From contig NW_024609857.1 in the NCBI RefSeq assembly GCF_016920785.2, forward strand, positions 189,175,027-189,239,026: a stretch of DNA of 64,000 nt, in the 5' to 3' direction. Source of the stretch: Ixodes scapularis. Its lineage: Eukaryota > Arthropoda > Arachnida > Ixodida > Ixodidae. Both the position numbers and the translations under genes were made by a program. The notes below the pieces were generated by a model that had not been told where the DNA came from, did no database searches, and worked only from the letters and a program-made list of their open reading frames with translations. Positions 20,592 to 30,600 of this stretch are shown here, piece by piece (within the stretch, counting starts at the first letter, position 1; every line of letters begins with the position of its first letter).

Positions 20592-21845
20592 CTATTTGTG
20601 CGCAGCTGCCCCCATAAACTCATACTCGCTGTCTTGTAGTGTTAATGATGGCTGGCTCACACATTTGGATTCGAGCTTTCTTATCCAAAAGGCTTCCACT
20701 ATTTCTCTTGTTGTTTTTTCTTTATGGGAAGCTAGAACAGTTGTTGCACAAAAATCTGGATCACATCCACAGGTTCTGCAGTGGATGGCTAGGTGGCTCC
20801 CAGTGGTGGTTTGAAGAGACTGTTTATGTTCCCTCAAGCGGTCGTTGAGGCAACGCCCAGTCTGTCCGACATAGGTTTTCCCGCAGGACAGAGGAAGATG
20901 GTAAACCACTTGTAGAATGCAAGACACAAAGTGCACCTTGTGGTTCTTCATGCAGCAAGCGCTGCTGTCATTGTTCTTGTCCACAAGCGTGCAAATTCTA
21001 CCGAGTTTGTTTGGGGCTGAAAACACCATGGGCACGTTGTATCTATTGGCAACATTTTTTAAGTTGTGCGACGTCTTGTGGATGTATGGTATAACTAGTG
21101 GTCGGATATTGGTAAGGTCTTTGCTCTTTTTTCTTTTGGTCGATCCTTTACAGGTTTGTATCAGAGTGCCCGCAACTTCACTTAACATGGCTGATGGAAA
21201 GCCGGATCTTGAGAGTTTGTTTACTTGAGTGCTGAAACTCTGTTCGATGGTGTGGTGACAGGATTTTTTCAAAGCTGAATACATGCACGAACTGGCTATC
21301 CCTCTTTTTATTAATTTTGAATGGGCAGATTGGTAATTAAGAATTTCTTTTTTGGAGCGTGGTAGGTAGGACCAACAAATGTGGTGATCTGAGATTTTTA
21401 TAGATAGGTCCAGGAACTGCAGCACATTTAGAATAGGTTGTTCATACGTAAAACTTAGACCTTTACCGTTTCTGGAGAAAACACTCAGGATTGTATCTAT
21501 TAAGTCTTCTGTTTGTTCTTCTTGGAGGATAATAAGAAAGTCATCAACGTACCTGAAGACTTTTATAATAGACATAGTGCCCAAAAGCGGTGCGAGGATC
21601 ATGTCTACGCCTCCCAGAAAGATGTCGCTTAAGATGGGAGCAACACATGACCCAATGCACACTCCAGACCGCTGTAGGTATGAAGAATCTTGCCATTTTA
21701 CAAACAAGGCTTTCAGATAAAAGTCTAGTAGCTCCATGAAGCTTTCCGTTGAAGTACCACTCGAATTCTGAAACTTGATTTCTCCTGATTGTTCAATAGT
21801 TGATTTGACTGAAGCCAGGAGAGCATCCTGTGGAATGGAAACCAC
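20592..21845 (-). CDS. Penelope-like protein, 5'-truncated: RT + GIY-YIG endonuclease
   Basis: A 417-residue frame that starts inside the reverse transcriptase (SIPQDALLASV), so the GTG start is only where the frame enters the insert. The RT active site is RYVDD (Y99, D101, D102). The GIY-YIG endonuclease lies at the C-terminus, with TYVGQTGR from residue 324, the conserved Arg in NDRLREH and the Glu in EAFWIRKLES. A Cys/His cluster (HCRTCGCDPDFC) sits between these. Penelope-like elements are known to join an RT to a GIY-YIG nuclease. The N-terminal RT half is missing, so this copy cannot be autonomous. Confidence 0.9.
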   Translation of the reverse strand: MVSIPQDALLASVKSTIEQSGEIKFQNSSGTSTESFMELLDFYLKALFVKWQDSSYLQRSGVCIGSCVAPILSDIFLGGVDMILAPLLGTMSIIKVFRYVDDFLIILQEEQTEDLIDTILSVFSRNGKGLSFTYEQPILNVLQFLDLSIKISDHHICWSYLPRSKKEILNYQSAHSKLIKRGIASSCMYSALKKSCHHTIEQSFSTQVNKLSRSGFPSAMLSEVAGTLIQTCKGSTKRKKSKDLTNIRPLVIPYIHKTSHNLKNVANRYNVPMVFSAPNKLGRICTLVDKNNDSSACCMKNHKVHFVSCILQVVYHLPLSCGKTYVGQTGRCLNDRLREHKQSLQTTTGSHLAIHCRTCGCDPDFCATTVLASHKEKTTREIVEAFWIRKLESKCVSQPSLTLQDSEYEFMGAAAHK

Positions 21846-22612
21846 GCTCCAAAAAAGAAATTCTTAATTACCAATCTGCCCATTCAAAATTAATAAAAAG
21901 AGGGATAGCCAGTTCGTGCATGTATTCAGCTTTGAAAAAATCCTGTCACCAAACCATCGAACAGAGTTTCAGCACTCAAGTAAACAAACTCTCAAGATCC
22001 GGCTTTCCATCAGCCATGTTAAGTGAAGTTGCGGGCACTCTGATACAAACCTGTAAAGGATCGACCAAAAGAAAAAAGAGCAAAGACCTTACCAATATCC
22101 GACCACTAGTTATACCATACATCCACAAGACGTCGCACAACTTAAAAAATGTTGCCAATAGATACAACATGCCCATGGTGTTTTCAGCCCCAAACAAACT
22201 CGGTAGAATTTGCACGCTTGTGGACAAGAACAATGACAGCAGCGCTTGCTGCATGAAGAACCACAAGGTGCACTTTGTGTCTTGCATTCTACAAGTGGTT
22301 TACCATCTTCCTCTGTCCTGCGGGAAAACCTATGTCGGACAGACTGGGCGTTGCCTCAACGACCGCTTGAGGGAACATAAACAGTCTCTTCAAACCACCA
22401 CTGGAAGCCACCTAGCCATCCACTGCAGAACCTGTGGATGTGATCCAGATTTTTGTGCAACAACTGTTCTAGCTTCCCATAAAGAAAAAACAACAAGAGA
22501 AATAGTGGAAGCCTTTTGGATAAGAAAGCTCGAATCCAAATGTGTGAGCCAGCCATCATTAACACTACAAGACAGCGAGTATGAGTTTATGGGGGCAGCT
22601 GCGCACAAATAG
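21830..22612 (+). pseudogene. Penelope-like protein, second copy lacking the RT core
   Basis: A 260-residue frame identical to the last ~256 residues of the minus-strand copy except for at least two substitutions (H to Q in the HHTIEQ region, V to M in NVPMVFS). Its first four residues come from the junction. It begins past the RT catalytic core, so only the linker and the GIY-YIG endonuclease (TYVGQTGR from residue 167) are encoded. It is open but functionally partial. Confidence 0.85.
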
Positions 22613-22950
22613 GTGTATGGTCAAGGCTTCGGAGTGCCGGCACTGGACATGCCTAGGACTTTGAGAGATTGATTTTCATTTTATTTTGTTTTCCTTTTCA
22701 GCTATAATTATTTTAGGTGTAATTTTATTTAATTTATTAGCTTTTTCACATCTTTCTCTTTTCCGATATATGTTCATGTGTGTAGTTTTCTTCCTTCTCC
22801 TTTTCATAGTAAATCGTCAGTTGCGAGTCAGCGCTTGCCTGTTCTGTCTTCCTTTTCTGTCCCTCTCCTTGTGCGCTGTTTAATTATGTATAGCAACCAC
22901 CAACTAGCCCAAGTATCCACCATTCTAAAGATGCGTCTTCACACAATGAA

Positions 22951-23095
22951 GTAATCGGAAAAGTAATGATTACTTCTTTAAGTAATGTCCAATTACTTTT
23001 GCCATCGAGTAATCAAGTAATCTAATCGAATACTTTTTAGCCAAGAGTAATAGTAATTGTAATCGATTACTTTTTTGTAGTAACGTGTACAAGAC
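22951..23095. repeat. GTAATC/GATTAC-rich module, second copy
   Basis: Homologous in reverse orientation to 15505-15656 and joined to the neighbouring 66-bp array by GTACAAGACTGCGATGATGA. It lies 17 bp from the Penelope target duplication. Confidence 0.55.
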
Positions 23096-23098
23096 TGC

Positions 23099-23494
23099 GA
23101 TGATGACGATGACGATGCGGATGCCGGTGAGGCAATCAGTGACGTCACTGATGACGTCATCAGTGATGATGACGATGACGATGCGGATGCCGGTGACGTC
23201 ATCAGTGACGTCACTGATGACGTCATCAGTGATGATGACGATGACGATGCGCATGCCGGTGACGTCATCAATGACGTCACTGATGACGTCATCAGCGATG
23301 ATGACGATGACGATGCGGATGCCGGTGAGGCAATCAGTGACGTCACTGATGACGTCATCAGTGATGATGACAATGACGATGCGGATGCCGGTAAGGTAAT
23401 CAGTGACGTCACTGATGACGTCATCAGTGATGATGACGATGACGATGCGGATGCCGGTGACGTCATCAGTGACGATGACGTCATCGGGGAGGTC
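23099..23494 (+). repeat. 66-bp TGACGTCA minisatellite, six exact-length units
   Basis: The unit start GATGATGACRATGACGATGC falls at 23099, 23165, 23231, 23297, 23363 and 23429, always 66 bp apart. Units carry GATGACGTCATC and AGTGACGTCACT palindromes, with GAGGCAATCA or AAGGTAATCA replacing one TGACGTCA in three units. The period equals 22 codons, so frames stay open on both strands; these ORFs are artefacts. Confidence 0.95.
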
Positions 23495-23690
23495 ACGGGA
23501 CCTCGGCGGGGGGTCACGTGACCCTGGGGGTGGTCACGTGACCCTGGGACGGTCACGTGACCTGACCCTGGGACGGTCACGTGACCTCTGGGGGTCACAC
23601 CTTGGGGGTCACGTGACCTTGTGGTGACCTTGGGGGTCGCGTGACCTTTGGATGACCTTGGGGGTCGCGTGACCTTGGGGTAACCTTGGT
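23494..23690. repeat. GGTCACGTGACC repeats
   Basis: At least seven GGTCACGTGACC or GGTCGCGTGACC palindromes with GGG/TTGGGG spacers, the same motif as in the 15.2-16.7 kb composite and at 27.2-27.6 kb. Confidence 0.85.
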
Positions 23691-23756
23691 TACGCCGACG
23701 GCGACGCCGACGCCGCTGAAGCCGGGAACGGGCCCCTAAGAGCTGCGCTCTAAAAA
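23690..23756 (-). repeat. B-end closing minisatellite element locus 2
   Basis: GTTACGCCGACGGCGACGCC, then AAGCCGGGAACGGGCCCCTA and AGAGCTGCGCTCTAAAAA: the reverse complement of the B-end at 15702-15772. Confidence 0.8.
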
Positions 23757-25425
23757 GGGAGTTGGCCGAATGTTTTAACGCTTATCAGCTCGCAGTACGT
23801 GGGGCGAAAGCTCGCGCTGCAGAACTCCACGAATCCTGAGTTTGAGCCCATTTACTGCCCATTTTAATCTGAATGAGCATCGTACAGGAGTTCGGTCGTT
23901 CACCATACTACGTGGTTCACATTAAAGAGCCCGACTCTCAAATAAAAGGACATATTCTTACACCCCTTGTCCCATCTAGGACGCCTCATGATTTCATTTC
24001 AACGTACAGCACACTGACGCCGAAACGACGTTGTCAACATTCACGAGCAGTTAGATGGCCTAATGGTACAACTTAATAATATAGCTAACGTACTTGTTAC
24101 TGACTACAAAACAAAAATAAAAATTTACGTTATTTTGGCCCTACTGCAAACCTTAGTGTTTTTTTTGTAGTCTTTGATACGTAATTCAGCTGTCTATTAA
24201 GTTATATTACACTGTTATAAAGCCGCTCCTAAAAATTGGGGCCGTCTGTTCGACGTCCATGCGCTTGGTATCGAACTGAAGTTTTGGGATGCATTTTATG
24301 CGACAAAAGAGTGTAAGACGGCCGTCTCGTTTTTTGAAAGTGCGAGGCTAGCACAATTATTGCTTCAAAGTGTGACTGTGATATATAGGCATAAGTGACA
24401 GTCTTGCGCAATTTTAAAAACAAACCAGTTTGAGTTTTGACTTCTAAATGTTAGCTTAAGTCAAACAAATTTCCCCTTCTGATCTGAGACAGTGGTCACC
24501 AACAATATTACGCAGAAACATGCAGGAGAGCGTTTCAGCGCTGAAGATTATCGAAAAAGCGGAAAAGACGTGAACGAAATAACCTGAACATTGCAAAGCG
24601 CCCTAGCAACTGAATTTTTCAGCACGTATATTAAAAACTATCAACAACTGCTATCGCCGTATAAATAATGTTCAAAAGACTCGTAGTTGGCTTGTATTTC
24701 TTTTTTGTGTAGCTATAGGTCTTCTAGCTTACTCAATGTTTGCGTTTGTTCCTATCGCAGATGCCTCGTTCGTTTCTCTGGAAATGTACTCTCTGTACCT
24801 TTACAAAATCTAGACGTCGTGCACTCTAATGCTCGTGTGCAGCTGTTACAATTGAAGGCAAGATGCCTACAACGGCTTGCTTACGGGGCGACCGTAGGCT
24901 CACAGGCGCGTTCGTTTGCACACCTACCTGTCTGGCCAATATGCGTAAGACCGCAAGCCGGCGGAATTTTGCAGACTCGCGGTCTGGCGCATAAACCCGC
25001 TGACTTGCGGTCTGACATATGTTGATTGGTCAGACGGCAAAGTGTGGAAACTACCACGTCTCTGAGCATACGGCGGCCACGCGAGCGAGCCCCTTTGGAC
25101 ACTCTCCTATTTTATGTAGCAGACGCACATGTCTTCCAGCGTTTTTAAACGTCAAGATTTTGGCAAGATAAAAAAATAAAATTTGTAAATAAATACGTCT
25201 TATTCATAATTTGGAATAGAGGCAAGAATTTTATGAACAAGGCCTCCGTTGTCATATAAGGTAAATAGTAACAATACATAAAAAATGGGTTTGCACAACG
25301 TTGACCAAGCACTTAATCTAGACGGCCATTATTCTATGTGTTTTAGTTCTTTCTTTTATATAAATAACGGGAACCTATTTCTTCTGAGTGTCTAAGACCC
25401 ATCTCCAGCTCACTCCATCGATTTT
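23757..25425. other. No gene seen; small repeated palindrome at 24944-25022
   Basis: Mostly AT-rich intergenic DNA. At 24944-25022 the motif AGACCGCAAG occurs once directly and twice inverted (CTCGCGGTCT, CTTGCGGTCT), giving alternative hairpins. No coding sequence recognised. Confidence 0.4.
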
Positions 25426-25885
25426 AATGCGAAAGCGTTAAATGGCTCATTGAGCGTTCCGCGATTTTCTGAGTGAAGCCGGCGTTATCGTTGTCTATAG
25501 CAGCGATAAACAGCACCTAAGTTCCCCTGGGCGAAACGGGACCTAAGTTCCCTTTGGATGCGACGCGTCATGTGATTCTATAGCAACGGCGTCATCGCTG
25601 CTAAGGAGCCAGTTGAACTGCTGGCGGCGCAGCAGGAAGGGGGACGCGGGAATGCACTGGCCTGACGTTAGGCCTAACATTAGGCCTATCGTTATTCTAT
25701 GAGGACGTTACGTTTTGACGTCTAACGTCGTTGACCGGTACCCGCGGCTAGGGCGATGATGATGATGAGAGGACACGTGATTTCAGCACGCCCCGCGTCG
25801 AGCTTCGCGCTCACGCCGCTGCCACACCCAGCGGCGTAGAAATCGCAAGCGAGCCAGGAATGCTATCGCATTCACAACTCATAAG
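25426..25885. mobile_element. Dispersed repeat with AATGCGAAAGC.. / ..CACAACTCATAAG ends, copy 1
   Basis: Starts AATGCGAAAGCGTTAAATGG and ends GCTATCGCATTCACAACTCA + TAAG. The termini are partly self-complementary (AATGCGA / TCGCATT). The same ends recur at 47651-48013 around a different, shorter interior. About 460 bp, no ORF; contains TTAGGCCTAACATTAGGCCT direct repeats. Confidence 0.65.
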
Positions 25886-26160
25886 AAGTGCTTAAACGTC
25901 AGGGGAATGTTTTTTTGTTTTTTTTTTTCTTGTGATAGAAATTTTTTTTTCATTTAGTTTATTTTTAGGTGCACTCTCTCATGCATATAGCTGTACTCTG
26001 ATAACTTTTACATTTTTTTAAAAAGTCTTGATTAATAAATATATGAGTTCAAGGTTTTTGACATTTCAAAGAACATTTTAGTTTTCATTATAACTCTCAA
26101 AGCTTAAGGTAACATGCCTCGGCTTTCTGCTAGGTCACCTTCCAAGACGGCGGACCATTA
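25886..26160. other. AT-rich spacer, nothing seen
   Basis: T/A-rich sequence up to the hAT target duplication. Confidence 0.35.
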
Positions 26161-26488
26161 ATCTACAGCAGTGGTTCTCAAATGGGGGTCCGCGAAGGCA
26201 TTCTAGTAGTCCGTGAAGCCCTGCCTAATCAGTCAAACCCGGCAATAAAAGTTGTATTTGATTAGATTGAGAAGAAATATCCCAACTCTCTGGTGAGTTT
26301 TCTCGTGTGTATGTCAATGACAGAAATCTCTTTCACACTAGCCTTTAGTTATATCCATCTATTAAATCAATCTAATTATTAACCTATACCTTTCCCTTCC
26401 CCTCATTACAAACGGGGTCCTCCATCATCTCCGCCGACCCACAAGGGGTCCGCGAGACCTCAAAAGTTTGAGAACCACTGATCTACAG
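26161..26488. mobile_element. Non-autonomous hAT element with 8-bp TSD
   Basis: ATCTACAG at 26161-26168 and 26481-26488 flanks a 312-bp insert. The insert begins CAGTGGTTCTCAAA and ends TTTGAGAACCACTG. The CAGTGGTTCTCAA terminus and 8-bp duplication are classic for the hAT superfamily. There is no transposase ORF. The left and right subterminal regions share GGGGTCCGCGA / GGGGTCCGCGAGA in direct orientation. Confidence 0.95.
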
Positions 26489-26579
26489 ACGTAACGTTAA
26501 CACTCACTTTTGTTTTGAAAAAAATTAAACAACTTATTCTCTCAAGTCCAATTCTCTTTCCTTCCCCAATTCTGCCCCG

Positions 26580-26597
26580 CCCCCCCCCCCCCCCCCC
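26580..26597. repeat. Poly-C run
   Basis: About 18 consecutive C at the 3' edge of the LINE ORF1 remnant. Confidence 0.8.
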
Positions 26598-26599
26598 AT

Positions 26600-26880
26600 G
26601 GATCACAAAATAATTTCTTCTTCTTCTGTTTTCTAAGTCATCAATTATCGTTTGTAGTTTTAATACGGTCATTGCTAAATGCGCCACGTTTTTGTCTAAC
26701 ATCAAGCGTCGTAACAAGATCAGTCCTCTTGGAAGTGGATGCTTCAATCACTTCTAATATTTCACCAAAACTTTTTACGCTCGTAACTATTGCTGATGTA
26801 TTAGTCGTCGTGTCTTTCTGGCGTTCCAGTATCTGCTTGAGTACGTCTGCTATTTCAGTATATGTCTTATTGTGTCTAGC
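26600..26880 (-). pseudogene. LINE ORF1 remnant (coiled coil and start of RNA-binding domain)
   Basis: On the minus strand, 26880-26650 reads as a heptad-like coiled coil (KTYTEIADVLKQILERQKDT, then SVKSFGEILEVIEASTS). A frame change then leads into DDLENRRRRNYFVIHG at about 26650-26605. The DLENRSRRNN..hG pattern marks the entry to the RRM-like domain of LINE ORF1 proteins. At least one frameshift, and truncation by the C run, make it a pseudogene. Confidence 0.55.
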
Positions 26881-27248
26881 ATTCCAGTATCTACTTCAGT
26901 CAGTGGGCCAAAATTTTGTTCGACAACCCCGCAGCTTATTAGTGCAAGTAACCTCCAACAACAATCAAAGATCTTATTGAGAAGCAGACTCACACGCCTT
27001 GGGCAAGGCGATCAAGCACGCGTCAAAGACCCCGTCACAGTGCAGTTACCGTTGAAGTGTCGTCGGCAGCTGGATGACGGGCAGCCCTTCGACCATGTAG
27101 TTTTGAAGGATGTTTGTTCCGTGTCGATGTCCGTACACGCCTTCACTTGTCGATTATTCCTGATGCGACAGCAGCAACCAAAACTGCCGCAGTCGCAGCA
27201 GCCTTGGCTGCCGCTTAAAATAAAAAAAAAATGTTATTTAAACTCAAT

Positions 27249-27565
27249 GTGCGCATAGGTCACGTGATGCAAGGTCACGTGACATCAATCTTCTCGCCAA
27301 ATTTAGCGGGTAACTAAAGTAGTGCACACATCACGTGACGACAATTTCTCCGGTAAATATAGCGGGGAAAATGAATTGGTGTATTGGTCACGTGACGTCA
27401 ATTTTTCCGTTCAATTTAGTGAAGAACCTGAATTAATCTGTAGGTCCGATGACTTCAGATCACGTGACATCAAATTTCACGGTAAATTTAGCGGGAAAAC
27501 TGAATTCGTGTATAGGTCACGTGACATCAATTTCTCCTCTAAATTTGGGGGGAAATCTATGGACT
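27249..27565 (+). repeat. 57-bp minisatellite combining CACGTG and TAAATTTAGCGGG motifs
   Basis: CACGTG occurs at 27276, 27332, 27389, 27461 and 27518, that is at intervals of 56, 57, 72 and 57 bp. Each unit has a GGTCACGTGACRTCAATTT part and a TAAATTTAGCGGGGAAA part. These are the motifs of the arrays at 23494-23690 and 59860-60075 respectively. No A- or B-end is seen here. Period divisible by three gives spurious ORFs. Confidence 0.85.
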
Positions 27566-29654
27566 CATGAATGGAAAAACATTTTGGGATGGGGAGGTAG
27601 CTTTGAGACGTTAAAAGCGTTTCCTGCTTTAATAAATCAATATGAATTATACAGGTGTCGGCGGAGAACTAGATACGAATTTATTTCCGGTCACCTCTGG
27701 TCTTCGGCCTGTTGACCGTGGCCTCTTGACCCCACCTTTATCCTAAAATTAACTATAACCAAGTGATAGTGCTAACGAATATCACCTTGAAATACTCAGC
27801 TCTCGCAGCTGCAAATTTCAATTCCGTGTCAAGGTCACGGTAAAACGAGGAGACTTTGCGAAAATAAACGTTCGGAAGGAAGAGCCTCAAAACGCTTGCC
27901 CCCCTTTTCTACTTTGGCAGTGTTCACGGACCACGTTGATCTTGAGGTTTGCGATGACTTCGTACTAGCTATAAATAAATAAAGAGAGGTAGAGAGAGAG
28001 AGAGATCGAGTAATCTATTTTTTTTTTACATATATAAAAATTGCGAAAACATTAGGATTCTACTCATCCGACAGAAAGAAGATTGCCCGTATTATATTCG
28101 TAAAGATAAAGTGTGGAAACACAGTAAGACCAGCGTATTGTAAGCTGCACTGGGTGTTAAATTTTTTTAGCTTTGGCGAGATCGGGAGTTTCAGAGTTTT
28201 GAAGGCGACGTCTCATCCGTCAAAAGTATTGACAGCGTGACGGTATCTTGTGACGCGATTTCGTAAGCTTATTCTCATCTAAAGGCACGTAGCTCTGTAA
28301 CATATTATTCGTTAAAATAAAAAAAAATATTTCAGGTATCCCGATTTCCCTTCCCAACCCAGCCAAGGGATCAAGTGGAGCCAGTAATCCGGAGACAATT
28401 CACTATTAGAAGGAATACATCACTGTTAGAAGCGCCCTAACTCTCTATGCGACCGAACAAAATTGTCAAAACATAAAATGCGACAATGGCGTCGACGGCG
28501 AACAAGTGCGTGAAAAGGAGCCCCTCGAGAAGTAAAAAAATATAATTTCCAAAGCTCCGCCACGTTCGATGCATTTGTCATGGAGCGTTGCACGCGAGCA
28601 TATTCGCGATGAAAAGCTCGCGAGGGGCGCTTCTGTTCTCCACATGCTGGGTAGTGCCTGTGCTACCCACGTTGTTATATCTTAATTTGCATAGTGCATA
28701 AAAGATTGGCATTGCACGCGCTTGCACCAGAAAAGGAAGTTGAAGTATCCTCACTCTGGGTTGTGAAAAAATTTCACCCAGTGGCGACACCCAAACTTCT
28801 CGCTGCGAAGAGTGCTTCCCGAAGGAGACACATGAACGCGGTGCTCAGACGCTCAAATATTTTACCGCGTTTAACAATTGTTCGCGACCTTCTGCTTCCG
28901 CTTGGTCCCGCTCGCGAAATGCATTTTATGCTCAAAGCGGATCGAGAATATCTGGTAAAGCATCCGATGCAGCTAAAAAGCAAGAGTGATTCTAAAATAA
29001 GAAATAAGATAATCTAATATTGCTATTTCAGTTTTATGCATGAAAGCGTCGCTGAAGCGACGTGTTTTTCCCGAAGAAAATTCGATCGCGTAACGATTTC
29101 GGAAATGTTGTTTTCTTTGACGAGTGTGATTAGATATTGAAGTTGACCTCTTTTTCGGAAGGCTAAGATTTTTTTCTTTGGCATTGGACGGATCACTGAG
29201 ATATGCCAGTAAATAGAATCCCGGCTACTCCCGGAAACTTGTCGCCCCCACACTTTTATTTGATTCGAAGTACGTTTCTATTAAATGAAATAAGAGTCAA
29301 AACGCAGGCCAGCTGGGGAAAATCATAATTAGGCATTAAAATCCTTGCGACAAGGAAACAAAGGGGAGATACTCGTTACACAAAGAAAGCTTCGAGTACA
29401 CAAACTAAATCTCCTACCTCGCCGTCTTTTTTGTTGTTGTTGTTGTTGTTTTCTTCTTGTTAACACATGTCCTAACGGCTGGCATACTCAAACATCGAGA
29501 AACCATGAGCACCGATCGTAGGTCTAAAGTCATTTTTAAAATGTTAATTGCTCACAGGAGAAAAATATTAAGAAAATACCCGAGTCACAACCTACTTGGA
29601 ACTAAACAGACAGCGCGTGGCTATGATCAGCTTTGGCGGTATAGAATCGGCTCC
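27566..29654. other. No gene seen; GA and TTG microsatellites
   Basis: Contains (GA)n at 27985-28005 and (TTG)n at 29431-29451. No recognisable coding sequence or element boundary. Confidence 0.4.
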
Positions 29655-29845
29655 AGATCACGTGGCCGCTTGTTCTGGCTGCGAGTTGAGGGGGTGAACG
29701 CTGCTTCTTTTTTGTTTGTTTTTTCTGCGACTTCGATGGCGCGTCTTGAAAAACGAACGGGCGTTTCACAGGTCATTAACGACAGGAATCTGATCTAAGC
29801 GGTATTTGCGCAAAGTTCAAAGATCGTTACATCGCCCCTTTAAGG
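29655..29845 (+). repeat. Dispersed ~190-bp repeat, copy 1
   Basis: Shares CACGTGGCCGCTTGTTCTGG, CGAGTT.AGGGG.TGAACG and TCATTAACG..AGG, and the CCC..TTTAAAG end, with 34670-34861, in the same orientation and of nearly the same length. No ORF. Confidence 0.75.
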
Positions 29846-30600
29846 GTGAAACGAATTTAGTGGACGAACAGCTTTCGAACATCCCGCGTCGCCGCTTAAC
29901 CGGCAATCTGGCTTTGCCACATGAGGAGTCTTGATGAGGAGAAGCGAGACCGGGGTAGAGAAAGACGTAGGCTTCTACATTTAACTCGCCCTTACAACTA
30001 TGAGTAGTCCTTCTTTCTCTTCCCCTATACGTTCTTATTACATTTAAACTTCTCATTCTCGAACCCTTTATCAGCTCCCACAGCCGAATATATATCCCAA
30101 ACGTTTTGTCGTCTTTTCGGTGGCTTTACAATCTGATTCTTAGAATGCAAGTTTTTTTTAAATATCCAAACCTTGCATGTGGTAAATTACATGAGAACAA
30201 ATTTGCAATGATTATACATCCTAGTTATTGATTTATACCCCAATGTAAGCAGGCGACTCTCGAAGAACTTCCGAACTTCTACCATTAAGCTATATTACGC
30301 TCTACTTTTGTGACACTGCATTCACTTAATGCTGTAATGCTGTATTGTCAAAAGCATTTCGCGAGAGTAGCAATTCGGGTGTCAATTTGTAACTACGATT
30401 TTCAAATACTTTAAGTGCACTGCCTCTGCCCACGACACCAGCGTTCTTTCAGTATCTGTGAGTTCAAATAAATACAAAAGATCTGACTTTTTTTTCGTCC
30501 CTCGCCATATTGTCTTCATGATTGGTAACAGCAAACGATGCATCAGCTAATTGTAACTGAGAATAAATGTGAAAAACCTTAACTATCAAAAAAAAGGTAT
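29846..30600. other. No gene seen
   Basis: AT-rich intergenic DNA. Confidence 0.4.

Larger units (their letters stand above)
20301..22934. mobile_element. Penelope-like element, inverted dimer with 11-bp TSD
   Basis: TCTAAAGATGC flanks the insert at 20301-20311 and 22924-22934. The left arm 20309-21363 and right arm 21841-22895 are reverse complements of exactly equal length (1055 bp). I saw only three mismatches and no indel. The 477-bp spacer (21364-21840) carries part of the RT, in the minus-strand frame. The right arm alone continues for 28 bp (22896-22923, ACCACCAACTAGCCC..) before the target duplication. Both copies have their endonuclease ends facing outward. Confidence 0.9.

Noticed and set aside
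20596..21228. Plus-strand ORFs across the left Penelope arm (and mirror ones at 21976-22608)
   Set aside because: They are antisense shadows of the Penelope coding frame, duplicated by the inverted repeat.
24051..24075. tRNA A-box-like TGGCCTAATGGTAC
   Set aside because: No B box, anticodon arm or acceptor stem follows.
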